DNA from: Sideroxydans sp. CL21
GTDB taxonomy: Bacteria > Pseudomonadota > Gammaproteobacteria > Burkholderiales > Gallionellaceae
Assembly (NCBI RefSeq): GCF_902459525.1
Contig: NZ_LR699166.1
Span: forward strand, 3,422,501 to 3,486,500
Reading direction: 5' to 3'
DNA: 64,000 nt
Below, in pieces: positions 21,172-29,750 of this stretch. Position 1 is the first letter of the stretch. Every line of letters begins with the position of its first letter. The notes below the pieces were generated by a model, which saw nothing but the letters and a program-made list of their open reading frames with translations, did no database searches and was not told the origin of the DNA. The position numbers and the translations under genes are program-made.

Positions 21172-21789
21172 ATGAGTAAACACCAACGCATCTACCTCGC
21201 CTCTCAAAGCCCGCGCCGACGGGAATTGCTCAAGCAAATCGGCATCCATTACGACATGCTGTTGTTGCGCAGCGATCCGCGGCGCAAGGTCAGCGTCGAC
21301 GAAACGCCGCACGAAGGCGAAATACCGCTGGATTACGTGCAGCGCGTATGCCGAGACAAGGCGCGTGCCGGCTGGGAAACGCTGATATTGCGCAATTTGC
21401 CGCTGCTTCCGGTGCTGGCAGCGGATACCACCGTCACGCTAGACGGGAAAATCATCGGCAAGCCGGATGATAACGAACATGCCGCGGAAATATTACGCAT
21501 GCTCTCCGGGAAGCAGCATCAGGTGCTGACCGCGGTCGCGATGTCATTCGGGGAACGTATCGAGATGCGCCTGTCGACGACCACCATCGCGTTCGACACG
21601 CTGGGCGAAGAACGCATCCGCCGTTACCTGCTGACCGGAGAGGCTCACGACAAAGCGGGTGCCTATGGCATCCAGGGACATGCCGGCGCCTTCGTGAAGC
21701 GCATCGAGGGCAGCTACACCGGTGTGATGGGACTGCCGCTGTTTGAAACGGTAGAATTGCTGAAACTATTCGGATATCCCGCACCATGA
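21172..21789 (+). CDS. maf: Maf family nucleoside triphosphate pyrophosphatase (YhdE-like)
   Basis: 205 residues. N-terminal SQSPRRRELLKQIG, LAADTTVTLDGKIIGKP and DKAGAYGIQGHAG give the Maf fold and active site. The ADTTV and IQG features match the dTTP/UTP-specific YhdE subgroup rather than the m7GTP-specific YceF. It probably hydrolyses non-canonical or excess pyrimidine triphosphates. The stop overlaps rng by 4 bp. Confidence 0.92.
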   Translation: MSKHQRIYLASQSPRRRELLKQIGIHYDMLLLRSDPRRKVSVDETPHEGEIPLDYVQRVCRDKARAGWETLILRNLPLLPVLAADTTVTLDGKIIGKPDDNEHAAEILRMLSGKQHQVLTAVAMSFGERIEMRLSTTTIAFDTLGEERIRRYLLTGEAHDKAGAYGIQGHAGAFVKRIEGSYTGVMGLPLFETVELLKLFGYPAP

Positions 21790-23243
21790 CAGAAGAGATA
21801 TTGATCAATGTCACCCCGCAGGAAACGCGCGTCGCGGTGATGCAACAGGGCGTCGTGCAGGAACTGCACATCGAACGCGGCAGCCAGCGCGGCTTGGTGA
21901 GCAACGTCTATGTCGGCAAAGTAAAGCGGGTGTTGCCCGGCATGCAGTCGGCATTCATCGATATCGGCCTTGAGCGGTCTGCCTTCCTGCATGTCGCCGA
22001 TATCTGGGAGAACCGCGCAAGCGGCGAGGCCGCCGCGAAGCCTATTGAAAAAGTATTGTTCGAGGGGCAAAGCCTGCTGGTACAAGTCATCAAGGACCCC
22101 ATCGGTACGAAGGGCGCGCGACTCTCAACACAACTGAGCTTTGCAGGGCGCATGCTGGTTTATCTGCCTCAGGAAGCACATATCGGTGTTTCGCAGCGTA
22201 TTGAAGACGAGGATGAACGCGAGGCCTTGCGTGCCAAGCTGCAGCAAGTGCTGCCAGCCGAGCACAAGGGCGGATACATCATTCGCACCATGGCAGAATC
22301 CGCATCCGACAACGAATTGCGGGCCGATGTTGCTTATCTGGACAAGCTGTGGGGCAATCTTCAATTGAAATCCCAGCGTATGGCTGCCCCCGAATTGTTA
22401 TACAAAGAACTGGACATCAGCCTGCGCGTGTTGCGCGATTTCGTGGATGAAAAGTCGGCGCGCGTCCTCGTAGATTCCCGCGAGACGCATGAACGCATGC
22501 TGGCTTTTGCCACCGACTACATTGCCACCGCCGTGCCCAAGCTGGAACACTATCTCGGAGCCCGCCCGCTGTTCGACATGTACAGCGTGGAAGAAGAGAT
22601 CGAGCGCGCGCTGTCACGCCGCGTGGACCTGAAATCGGGCGGTTACCTCATCATCGACCAGACCGAAGCCCTGACCACCGTAGACGTCAACACTGGCGGA
22701 TTCGTCGGCGGGCGCAATTTCGACGACACGATCTTCAAGACCAATCTGGAAGCCGCGCAGGTCATTGCGCGCCAATTGCGGCTGCGCAATCTGGGTGGCA
22801 TCATCATCTGCGACTTCATCGACATGGACACGACAGAGCACCGTGATGCGGTGCTGGATGAATTCAAAAAAATGCTGGCGCACGACCACACTCGCATCAG
22901 TGTGAGCGGCTTTTCCTCGCTGGGCCTGGTGGAGATGACGCGCAAACGCACCCGCGAAAGCCTGGCGCATGTACTGTGCGAGCCCTGCCCGACCTGCCAG
23001 GGGCGCGGCGAAGTAAAGACCGCGCAGACCGTGTGCTATGAGATCCTGCGTGAGATCGTGCGCGAAGCACGCCAGTTCAACGCCCGCGAATACCGTATCC
23101 TGGGTTCACAACAAGTCATTGACCTGTTCCTGGACGAGGAATCGCAAAGCCTCGCCATGCTTTCCGACTTCATCGGCAAGCCCGTCTCCCTGCAGGTGGA
23201 AACGCTCTACACGCAGGAACAATACGATGTCATCCTGATGTAA
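21786..23243 (+). CDS. rng: Ribonuclease G
   Basis: 485 residues, the size of RNase G without the RNase E scaffold. An S1-like domain (about 36-120), the catalytic core with metal-binding Asp in TVDVNTGGF and CDFIDM, and the zinc-link cysteines in CEPCPTCQGRGEV are present. It processes 16S rRNA 5' ends and decays mRNAs. Last gene of the nadD-rsfS-rlmH-maf-rng run; it converges on the pstS-like gene about 106 bp away. Confidence 0.96.
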   Translation: MTEEILINVTPQETRVAVMQQGVVQELHIERGSQRGLVSNVYVGKVKRVLPGMQSAFIDIGLERSAFLHVADIWENRASGEAAAKPIEKVLFEGQSLLVQVIKDPIGTKGARLSTQLSFAGRMLVYLPQEAHIGVSQRIEDEDEREALRAKLQQVLPAEHKGGYIIRTMAESASDNELRADVAYLDKLWGNLQLKSQRMAAPELLYKELDISLRVLRDFVDEKSARVLVDSRETHERMLAFATDYIATAVPKLEHYLGARPLFDMYSVEEEIERALSRRVDLKSGGYLIIDQTEALTTVDVNTGGFVGGRNFDDTIFKTNLEAAQVIARQLRLRNLGGIIICDFIDMDTTEHRDAVLDEFKKMLAHDHTRISVSGFSSLGLVEMTRKRTRESLAHVLCEPCPTCQGRGEVKTAQTVCYEILREIVREARQFNAREYRILGSQQVIDLFLDEESQSLAMLSDFIGKPVSLQVETLYTQEQYDVILM

Positions 23244-23349
23244 GCTTGTACGTAATGCCACAGTTTCGGTGACTGATGAAAAGTCGGCGCTATCTTCTTT
23301 CTTCAGGCACCGGCGCTTGAAACTCATACAGCCGATAACTTACATCTGC

Positions 23350-24396
23350 CTATTTCCACAAAGGCCGGCCGGCGCGGTCCTTGATCTGCATCTTCCATGA
23401 ATCGCGCACGCTTTGCATCGCCTCGGGCGGGATCAAAACGAATCCAAGATCCTGGGCGATCAGGTTTCCCTTGCGGAATGTCCAGTCAAAATATTTCAAT
23501 GCCTCCTCGGTTCCGGACGCTTCAGCAGGACTGCGGGAAATAATGATGTAGGTGGCGGTGGCCAGCGGCCAGCTTTCAGAACCGATCTGATCGGTCAGCG
23601 ATTGGTTGAACCCGTTAGACGCACTCCATTCTGCATTCTTCGCCGCGGCCGCAAACGAGGCCTGATTCGGGCTGACATACTTGCCGTCACGATTGCGCAT
23701 CTTCACGAAGGTCAGATGCCTCTGTTGCACTACAGACGGATCGAGATAGCCGATGGAATTCGGCGTATTGCCGATTTTTTTTGCCAGATTATCACCGCCG
23801 TCAACGCCTTCCCCCACCTTCCAGGCTACCGCTGTTGCTGCGCCCATGGTGGTTTTCCATTCACTGCTGACCTTGGACAAATAGTCGGTCAGGACAAAGG
23901 TGCTGCCCGAACTGTCCGAGCGATGCATCACGTCGATTGCTTCGTCAGGCAAAGCCAGTCCGGGATTGAGGGCGACGATCGCCTGATCATTCCAGCGTCT
24001 GATTTTGCCAAGATAAATATCTGCCAGAATGACACCATCCAGTTGCAGCTGCCCGTCGCCTATTTTTTTGATATTGACGACGGGAACAACACCCCCGATC
24101 AATGCAGGAAATTGCATCAACTTGCTTTTTTCCAGCTCTTCGAATATTAATGGTTTGTCACTCGCCCCAAAGTCGGCCTTCCCCGCCAAGATCGCTTCGA
24201 TGCCTTTGCCGGAACCCTGCGCAAAATATGCCAGTGCCGATCCGGTTTCAGCCTTGTATTGTTTCCCCCATTCCTGGTAAACCTGCTTGGGAAAAGTTGC
24301 CCCTATCCCAAAAATGACGCCCGCCTGTGCCTGATTCAGCATCAACAACAACATAAAAATTGCGTTCAAGCCGCCCCAAGTCTTATTCCTCTTCAT
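23350..24396 (-). CDS. pstS: PstS-family phosphate-binding periplasmic protein
   Basis: 348 residues. A signal peptide (residues 1-26, ending NQAQA) is followed by the PstS fold: GATFPKQVYQEWGKQY, the anion-binding YFAQGSGKGIEAI, FGASDKPL and RSDSSGSTFVLTDYLSK. It binds phosphate in the periplasm. The ATG at 24396 has a clear GGAG ribosome-binding site 7 bases upstream. It is a solitary gene without pstCAB next to it. Its ~240-nt leader contains a cyclic-di-GMP-I riboswitch, so expression is probably tuned by c-di-GMP, not only by PhoB; no PHO box was recognised. Confidence 0.85.
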   Translation of the reverse strand: MKRNKTWGGLNAIFMLLLMLNQAQAGVIFGIGATFPKQVYQEWGKQYKAETGSALAYFAQGSGKGIEAILAGKADFGASDKPLIFEELEKSKLMQFPALIGGVVPVVNIKKIGDGQLQLDGVILADIYLGKIRRWNDQAIVALNPGLALPDEAIDVMHRSDSSGSTFVLTDYLSKVSSEWKTTMGAATAVAWKVGEGVDGGDNLAKKIGNTPNSIGYLDPSVVQQRHLTFVKMRNRDGKYVSPNQASFAAAAKNAEWSASNGFNQSLTDQIGSESWPLATATYIIISRSPAEASGTEEALKYFDWTFRKGNLIAQDLGFVLIPPEAMQSVRDSWKMQIKDRAGRPLWK

Positions 24397-24630
24397 TTTT
24401 TCTCCTGATTTAAAGCACAAACAAATCTAAATTTCCAGCCGGTCAGACAGCTTCACAGGCAGCCATCGCCAAATATTTTGGCGAAGCTTGCTTGGGACCA
24501 ACAAGAGACCCTGCCGGCAAAACCTGTTTCTGGCACCGCCCAGATAAGCGGCAAAACCGGGTTATTTCAGGGTGAGGAGAATGACAAGAGAGACGCAGAA
24601 GTCTTGCGCGGGAATTCGCGCGAATGTATC

Positions 24631-24715
24631 TGGTGATCCCGCTGTCATAGCGCCGAAGCCCCTTAGACCGGTAATTTTGCGTCCTGATCTTTTGACCAGT
24701 TTGCCGTTTTCAGAT
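24631..24715 (-). promoter_or_regulatory. Cyclic-di-GMP-I (GEMM-I) riboswitch
   Basis: Minus strand, 5' to 3': GGCAAAC, then hairpin CTGGTC-AAAA-GATCAG (6-bp stem with one G-U, tetraloop), then GGACGCAAA, then CCGGTCTAA, a short second arm, and AGCGGGATCACC. These blocks come in the same order and spacing as the Vibrio Vc2 GEMM-I aptamer (GGCAAAC, GGACGCAAA, CCGGCCUAA, AGCGGGGUUACC). The tetraloop and the CTAA receptor are both kept. It lies ~235 nt upstream of the pstS-like ATG on the same strand. The leader also has an 8-bp TCGCCAAA/TTTGGCGA hairpin at about 24465-24485 without a U run. No protein gene is credible between 24397 and 24880. Confidence 0.82.
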
Positions 24716-24879
24716 TTTGTATAAAGCTTATTGCCAAGCATGAAACTATTGTTACAAGTACATGACAAGGTTACTGAGGAAATATACCTGCGTCAAGAAT
24801 GGCGAAAATACGCAAGCAGTGCCAATAGTGGCACTGGAATGCATAACAGAAATCCTGCCTGACGTGCCCTGCCCAACTG

Positions 24880-24906
24880 AAAAGGCCGGCTTGTCGCCGG
24901 CCTTTT
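24880..24906 (-). terminator. Terminator downstream of hupB
   Basis: GGCCGGC - GACAA - GCCGGCC followed by TTTTC on the minus strand; a 7-bp GC stem extended by A-T pairs on both sides. It lies 27 bp after the HU stop. Confidence 0.85.
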
Positions 24907-24932
24907 TCCTAAGCCATCTCTGGCCTGGATAA

Positions 24933-25217
24933 TTACTTCTTAACGCCGTTGACTGCGGCTTTCAAGGTAGCACCAGCCTTGAATGCGGGCTGCTTGGAAG
25001 CCTTGATCTTGATAGCAGCGCCAGTGGACGGGTTACGGCCATTGCGAGCTGCACGCTTGCGGACCTCGAATGTGCCGAAGCCTACCAACGCAACGTTGTC
25101 GCCCTTCTTCAGGGTAGCGGTGATGATTTCAATCAGGGCAGCGATGTTGCGGTCAGCATCAGCCTTGCTGCTGTCTGTCTTGGTTGCCAGTGCGTCGATG
25201 AGTTCTTTACGGTTCAT
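24933..25217 (-). CDS. hupB: DNA-binding protein HU
   Basis: 94 residues. The HU fold is clear: MNRKELIDALATKTDSSKAD helix start, VGFGTFEVRKRAARNGRNP and the DNA-arm with NPSTGAAIKI. It is a nucleoid protein that bends DNA. The ATG at 25217 has GGAG ribosome-binding sequence (AAGGAGCAAAAACGC) before it. The C-terminal Ala/Lys tail is slightly extended compared with E. coli HU. The 170 bp upstream holds its promoter and no other gene. Confidence 0.96.
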   Translation of the reverse strand: MNRKELIDALATKTDSSKADADRNIAALIEIITATLKKGDNVALVGFGTFEVRKRAARNGRNPSTGAAIKIKASKQPAFKAGATLKAAVNGVKK

Positions 25218-25387
25218 GCGTTTTTGCTCCTTGGTTGCGGTTGAAGTACCGGGTACGGATTGTTGAGGATATTTCACTCGTTGGCAAGTGGTTGGATCCC
25301 AATTACCCTGCAAAATCTCCTGCCAGACCTTGATTCGCGGTTGCAAGCCTTGTTTGAATCAAGCCCACAAACCAACTCAAGTCAGTC

Positions 25388-25981
25388 TTATTCTACTACG
25401 TTGGCCATTTGTTGCTGGTCTTCACATTGAGTTGAGGCCGTGTCGTTGCGCTTCTCGGCCAATTGGGCGATAGCGCTGAATCTGTCCACGAGGCCGTTTT
25501 TTGCAAAATGGTCGATGATGAACAGTGGAATCAGGGTGTCCGGCTCCCACACCCCCTGGAACCTGAGCGTACTTCCATGCTGGTTCGGCTGGATGCTCCA
25601 GCTTCCCTGAAATTCTTTCGAATCGCCTGACAACTGCATAAAGGAAATACCCTCATAAGGCTTTTCTGTGTACTCCATGATCGAATGAAGCCGGACATGG
25701 AAAAACAGGACATGTTCGTCGGCTGTGCGTTCAACCCTTACCGTGTTTGCGGTTTCGCGATAGGCAAGCGATTCAACCACACCCGGCAAACTCTTTGCCG
25801 CTTCATAATCAGTCAAGTAACGGTAAGCGGCACATTTAGTCAACGGGGTATCGAAATTGGCGATGAAGGTATACAAGCTGCCGGCCCTTTTTACATCCAC
25901 TTGCAAACCCGGATATTGGGTATCCGGCCAGGCTATAGTGCTGGTCATCAATAGCCACCCGAACAAGATTCGCTTCATCAT
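25388..25981 (-). CDS. Secreted SRPBCC/START-like protein
   Basis: 197 residues. A signal peptide (MMKRILFGWLLMTSTIAWP, cleaved near residue 20) precedes a domain with the SRPBCC lipid-binding-fold pattern: CAAYRYLTDYEAAKSLPGVV, then alternating strands ending FQGVWEPDTLIPLFIIDHFAK and a long C-terminal helix. Proteins of this type are periplasmic with unknown ligand. Two ATGs (25981, 25978) are adjacent; AAGGG lies 6-9 bases before them. No operon partner is evident. Confidence 0.65.
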   Translation of the reverse strand: MMKRILFGWLLMTSTIAWPDTQYPGLQVDVKRAGSLYTFIANFDTPLTKCAAYRYLTDYEAAKSLPGVVESLAYRETANTVRVERTADEHVLFFHVRLHSIMEYTEKPYEGISFMQLSGDSKEFQGSWSIQPNQHGSTLRFQGVWEPDTLIPLFIIDHFAKNGLVDRFSAIAQLAEKRNDTASTQCEDQQQMANVVE

Positions 25982-26035
25982 GGATACCCTTATAAGGAAT
26001 CTTTGTGACGCGAACATGACACGGCAACTTAAGTG

Positions 26036-26320
26036 TCAGGCCAGCAAGTTCTCCGGCTCCACCTTGCTACCCGTGATCGCCACGACTTTGTGGCGGGATT
26101 GCCCGCCTTGTTTGAGCTCGACCTGTCGTAGTGAAACGCCGAAGGATTCGGCGATGAATTTCAGGAGTGCTTCGTTGGCACGGCCTTCGACCGGCGGAGC
26201 GGCGAGGCGGATCTTGAGGGCCACACCATGCAAACCAGCCACTTCGGTGCGTTTTGCACCGGGCTGGATGTGCAAGGTCAGGGTGAGCACTTCGCCGTTG
26301 CGGCGATACCATGCACTCAC
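26036..26320 (-). CDS. yggU: DUF167 family protein YggU
   Basis: 94 residues. The family signature is present: LHIQPGAKRTEVAGLHG, IRLAAPPVEGRANEAL and the ELKQGGQSRHKVV segment. Function unknown in all bacteria; the protein is conserved beside yggT and proC. The start overlaps the yggT stop by 4 bp. Confidence 0.9.
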   Translation of the reverse strand: MSAWYRRNGEVLTLTLHIQPGAKRTEVAGLHGVALKIRLAAPPVEGRANEALLKFIAESFGVSLRQVELKQGGQSRHKVVAITGSKVEPENLLA

Positions 26321-26883
26321 AGCAATCTCATCACGGCCTGTTCCAATCCGCCTATCGGCACGATGAGGATAAGCTGGCAGACAAGGAGCAGCACCAGCAC
26401 CGAGAGATCAACATTGCCTACCGGCGGGATGCGGCGGCGCAAAGGTTGCACGAAGGGACGGTTGACCGCGCCCAGCATCGGCGCAAGCGGTGTATGCGGA
26501 TTGACCCAGGACAGGATCGCTTCTGTGATCAACGTGGCCATGAGCAGGTAAAAACTGATCTTCAGCAACTTGACCGCCGTCCATAGCAACAGTCCGGGCA
26601 AGTGGAATGTTTCGAAAGCGTAACCCTGCAGCCATAACAAGGCACAGAGATAGAAAAATTCGACCAGGAACGCCAACAGCAAAGAGGCAGTATCCAGGCC
26701 AAGAATCCTTGGAATGTAGCGGCGCGCGCGCAATACGACAAAGTCAGTCAGCGCCATCAGGAACTCGCCTATGGGATTGCGCATCGGTGCCTGCAGCCAT
26801 ACCGCATGGAAACGGAACAGCAGGATGGCCGCGAAGGGCTGCACCAGTGCGTCGAGCAAAAACGACAGCGTCTCACCCAGCAT
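26317..26883 (-). CDS. yggT: YggT family membrane protein
   Basis: 188 residues with two YggT repeats, each with paired membrane segments; the family motif appears as HTPLAPMLGAVNRPFVQPLRRR-like loops (SWVNPHTPLAPML, then RPFVQPLRR, PPVGNVDLS). Inner membrane; role unclear, linked to osmotic or division functions in some organisms. It starts at the proC stop (1-bp overlap) and overlaps yggU by 4 bp. Confidence 0.9.
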   Translation of the reverse strand: MLGETLSFLLDALVQPFAAILLFRFHAVWLQAPMRNPIGEFLMALTDFVVLRARRYIPRILGLDTASLLLAFLVEFFYLCALLWLQGYAFETFHLPGLLLWTAVKLLKISFYLLMATLITEAILSWVNPHTPLAPMLGAVNRPFVQPLRRRIPPVGNVDLSVLVLLLVCQLILIVPIGGLEQAVMRLL

Positions 26884-27695
26884 CAGGCATCCTTCCCAAG
26901 TTCGTCGCCCATTTCCCTGGAACGCGCTGCTGCCGCATGGATGGCGGCGACGATGTCCATCTTCACCTGGTTTTTCTCCATGCTGAGCAATGCACGTTCG
27001 GTCGTGCCTTTCTTGGAAGTCACGCGCTCGCGCAGGGTAGCGACATCTTCCTGGCTGCTGTCCGCCAGTTTGCTGGCTCCGAGGAATGTATCCAGCACCA
27101 ACTGTCGCGCCTGCGTTTCGTCCAGCCCCAACTCATAGGCTGCCTGTTGCATCGCCTCGATGAAATAGAACACATACGCCGGTCCGCTGCCGGAAATAGC
27201 CGTCACTGCATCCAGCATCTCCTCGTCCTCTATCCACAAAGTACTGCCTACTGCGGAAAGAATTGACTCTGCGCGCTGGCATTGCTCCGGTTTCACCGCC
27301 GGCATCGCATACAGGGCGGTGACGCCACAGCGAATGAGCGCAGGCGTATTGGGCATGCAGCGCACGATGTTCTGTGTTCCCATCCAGCGTGCCAAGTCCT
27401 GTGTGCGGATACCCGCAGCGATGGAAATGACGAGTTGCCCATCAATGATCGGGGCAAGCTGCACAGCGACTTCCTGCATCTGTTGCGGCTTGACTGCCAG
27501 GATCACCGCCTCTCCGTGCGCCACGGCAGTTGCCATCTCCATCGTTGCCCTGACCCCGAATTCGTTGTGCAGCTCCGCACATTTCTCTTTGCCCACTTCA
27601 ACGACGTGCATCTTGGAAGGAGAATAGCCGCGCTTGATCAGCCCGCCGATCAATGCCCTGGCCATGTTGCCACCACCGATGAAAGTGATCTTCAT
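26883..27695 (-). CDS. proC: Pyrroline-5-carboxylate reductase
   Basis: 270 residues. Rossmann motif FIGGGNMARALIGGL at the N-terminus, RCMPNTPALI in the middle and SGSGPAYVFYFIEAM plus the long dimerisation helices at the C-terminus. It makes proline from pyrroline-5-carboxylate using NAD(P)H. In the leader, GTATGGC/GCCATAC (27714-27732) forms a perfect 7-bp hairpin. The ~230 bp between this gene and yggS hold no gene. Confidence 0.95.
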   Translation of the reverse strand: MKITFIGGGNMARALIGGLIKRGYSPSKMHVVEVGKEKCAELHNEFGVRATMEMATAVAHGEAVILAVKPQQMQEVAVQLAPIIDGQLVISIAAGIRTQDLARWMGTQNIVRCMPNTPALIRCGVTALYAMPAVKPEQCQRAESILSAVGSTLWIEDEEMLDAVTAISGSGPAYVFYFIEAMQQAAYELGLDETQARQLVLDTFLGASKLADSSQEDVATLRERVTSKKGTTERALLSMEKNQVKMDIVAAIHAAAARSREMGDELGKDA

Positions 27696-27926
27696 TTGTT
27701 GTCTCCGTCACGTGTATGGCAAATAGCCATACCTGATAATGTAATTTGCCCCACCCGTTCCCGCACCCTCTGATAAAACTACTAGCCATCTGACCAGGCT
27801 GTCAAACAACGTCAGCCAAGTCATTGGTTACCCCGGAGGGAACACCAAAGGCTGGCAAATCCACTGTCCAGCAAGCTGGACGTGGAATTGACACAGGGGC
27901 CAAACGTGTCGCTACGCGAAACTATT

Positions 27927-28607
27927 TCACCTCTGGCCGAATATCGCCGTGCCGATCCGCACGATGGTAGCACCCTCCTTGATGGCCGCGGGATAGTCGT
28001 GCGACATGCCCATCGAAAGCGTATCCAGAGCCAGGCCCTGCGAGTTCAGTCTTTCCAGCAAAGCCCGCATCTGTGCGAAAGGTGCGCGCTGCTCCCTTTC
28101 GCCCACAGCGGGAGCCGGTATCGTCATCAATCCGCGCAACTTGATGTGCGGCAAACGCGCAAGCTGTTGTGCCAGTTGTACCGCATCTTCTGCCGCAACA
28201 CCGCTCTTGCTCTCTTCTTCGCTCACGTTTACTTGCAGACAGATATTCAACGGGGGCAGATTTGAGGGTCGCTGTGCCGATAGCCGTTCGGCGATCTTCA
28301 ACCGGTCCACACTGTGCACCCAGGCAAAACTCTCGGCGATGGCGCGCGTCTTGTTGCTCTGGATGGGACCGATGAAATGCCACTCCAGCGGCAAATCGCG
28401 CAACGCACCGATCTTCGCCAGTGCTTCCTGCAGATAGTTCTCGCCGAAAGCCGTCTGCCCGCCACTGTATGCCTCGCGCACGGCCATCGCGGGAAAGGTC
28501 TTGCTGACGGCGAGCAAACGGACTTCCGTCACATTCCGATGTGCCGCTCTGGCGGCTTGGGCAATAGCCTCGCGGGTTGCTTGCAAGTTGGAGAGGATTG
28601 CAGTCAT
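27927..28607 (-). CDS. yggS: YggS family PLP homeostasis protein
   Basis: 226 residues. PLP lysine is in LLAVSKTFPA near residue 36; EWHFIGPIQSNKTR and MGMSHDYPAAI are the family signatures. It is a PLP carrier that keeps the cofactor and amino-acid pools balanced. The ATG at 28607 is chosen because the conserved N-terminus begins there and the divergent pilT gene starts 52 bp away; longer frames would cross it. Confidence 0.95.
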   Translation of the reverse strand: MTAILSNLQATREAIAQAARAAHRNVTEVRLLAVSKTFPAMAVREAYSGGQTAFGENYLQEALAKIGALRDLPLEWHFIGPIQSNKTRAIAESFAWVHSVDRLKIAERLSAQRPSNLPPLNICLQVNVSEEESKSGVAAEDAVQLAQQLARLPHIKLRGLMTIPAPAVGEREQRAPFAQMRALLERLNSQGLALDTLSMGMSHDYPAAIKEGATIVRIGTAIFGQR

Positions 28608-28659
28608 AATCGCCCGAGTCGTCTTTATCCGACGCAGTTTAATACACTCAGGATTATAT

Positions 28660-29703
28660 ATGGATATCACCGAACTGCTCGCCTTCGGCGTGAAGAACAA
28701 AGCTTCCGACCTGCACCTTTCCGCAGGTTTGCCACCGATGATCCGCGTACACGGCGATATGCGCCGCATCAACCTGCCTGCCATGGATCACAAGGAAGTC
28801 CACGCCATGGTGTACGACATCATGAACGACGGGCAGCGCAAACACTACGAAGAAAACAAGGAAGTCGATTTTTCGTTCGAGGTGCCAAACCTGGCGCGTT
28901 TCCGCGTCAACGCCTTCATCCAGAATCGCGGTGCCGGCGCGGTGATGCGTACCATTCCTTCCAAGATACTCACGCTGGAAGACCTCAAATGTCCGCCGAT
29001 CTTCAAGGATATTTCCGAATTTCCGCGCGGCATGGTGCTGGTGACCGGCCCGACCGGTTCCGGCAAATCGACCACGCTGGCGGCGATGGTGAACCATATC
29101 AACGAGAACGAGATGGGCCACATCCTGACCGTGGAAGACCCGATCGAATTCGTGCACGAATCGAAAAAGTCGCTGGTCAACCAGCGCGAAGTCGGCCCGC
29201 ATACGCTGTCGTTCAACAACGCGCTGCGTTCCGCATTGCGCGAAGACCCGGATGTGATCCTCGTCGGCGAAATGCGCGACCTGGAAACCATCCGCCTCGC
29301 AATGACGGCCGCCGAAACCGGCCACCTGGTCTTCGGCACGCTGCACACAAGCTCGGCTGCCAAGACCATCGACCGTATCATCGACGTGTTCCCCGCCGAT
29401 GAAAAGGAAATGGTGCGCGCGATGCTGTCCGAATCTTTGCGTGCGGTGATCTCGCAGACCCTGCTCAAAACCAAGGACGGCACAGGCCGCGTTGCGGCAC
29501 ATGAGATCATGATCTGTACCCCGGCGATCCGCAATCTGATCCGCGAAGCAAAAGTGCCGCAGATGTATTCCGCCATCCAGACAGGGGGCAACATCGGCAT
29601 GCAGACGCTGGACCAATGCCTGAGCGACATGGTGAAACGCAACCTTGTGGCTTCGTCAGAAGCGCGCGGGAAAGCTGCAAACAAGGATCTTTTCCCGGCT
29701 TAA
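28660..29703 (+). CDS. pilT: Type IV pilus retraction ATPase PilT
   Basis: 347 residues. Walker A GPTGSGKSTTLAAM near 130, the Asp box and Walker B (DPDVILVGEMRDLET), the His box (HLVFGTLHTSSA) and the C-terminal AIRNLIREAKVPQMYS retraction motif are all present. It powers pilus retraction and twitching. It starts 52 bp from the divergent yggS start; AGGA precedes the ATG. pilU follows 47 bp later. Confidence 0.97.
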   Translation: MDITELLAFGVKNKASDLHLSAGLPPMIRVHGDMRRINLPAMDHKEVHAMVYDIMNDGQRKHYEENKEVDFSFEVPNLARFRVNAFIQNRGAGAVMRTIPSKILTLEDLKCPPIFKDISEFPRGMVLVTGPTGSGKSTTLAAMVNHINENEMGHILTVEDPIEFVHESKKSLVNQREVGPHTLSFNNALRSALREDPDVILVGEMRDLETIRLAMTAAETGHLVFGTLHTSSAAKTIDRIIDVFPADEKEMVRAMLSESLRAVISQTLLKTKDGTGRVAAHEIMICTPAIRNLIREAKVPQMYSAIQTGGNIGMQTLDQCLSDMVKRNLVASSEARGKAANKDLFPA

Positions 29704-29750
29704 TCCCCAACCAATAAAATCAAAATGCATCACTGTTTCAGGAGTCAATC

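Noticed and set aside
24562-24768. 68-codon minus-strand frame over the pstS leader
   Set aside because: It runs through the c-di-GMP riboswitch aptamer, lacks a ribosome-binding site and has no family features.
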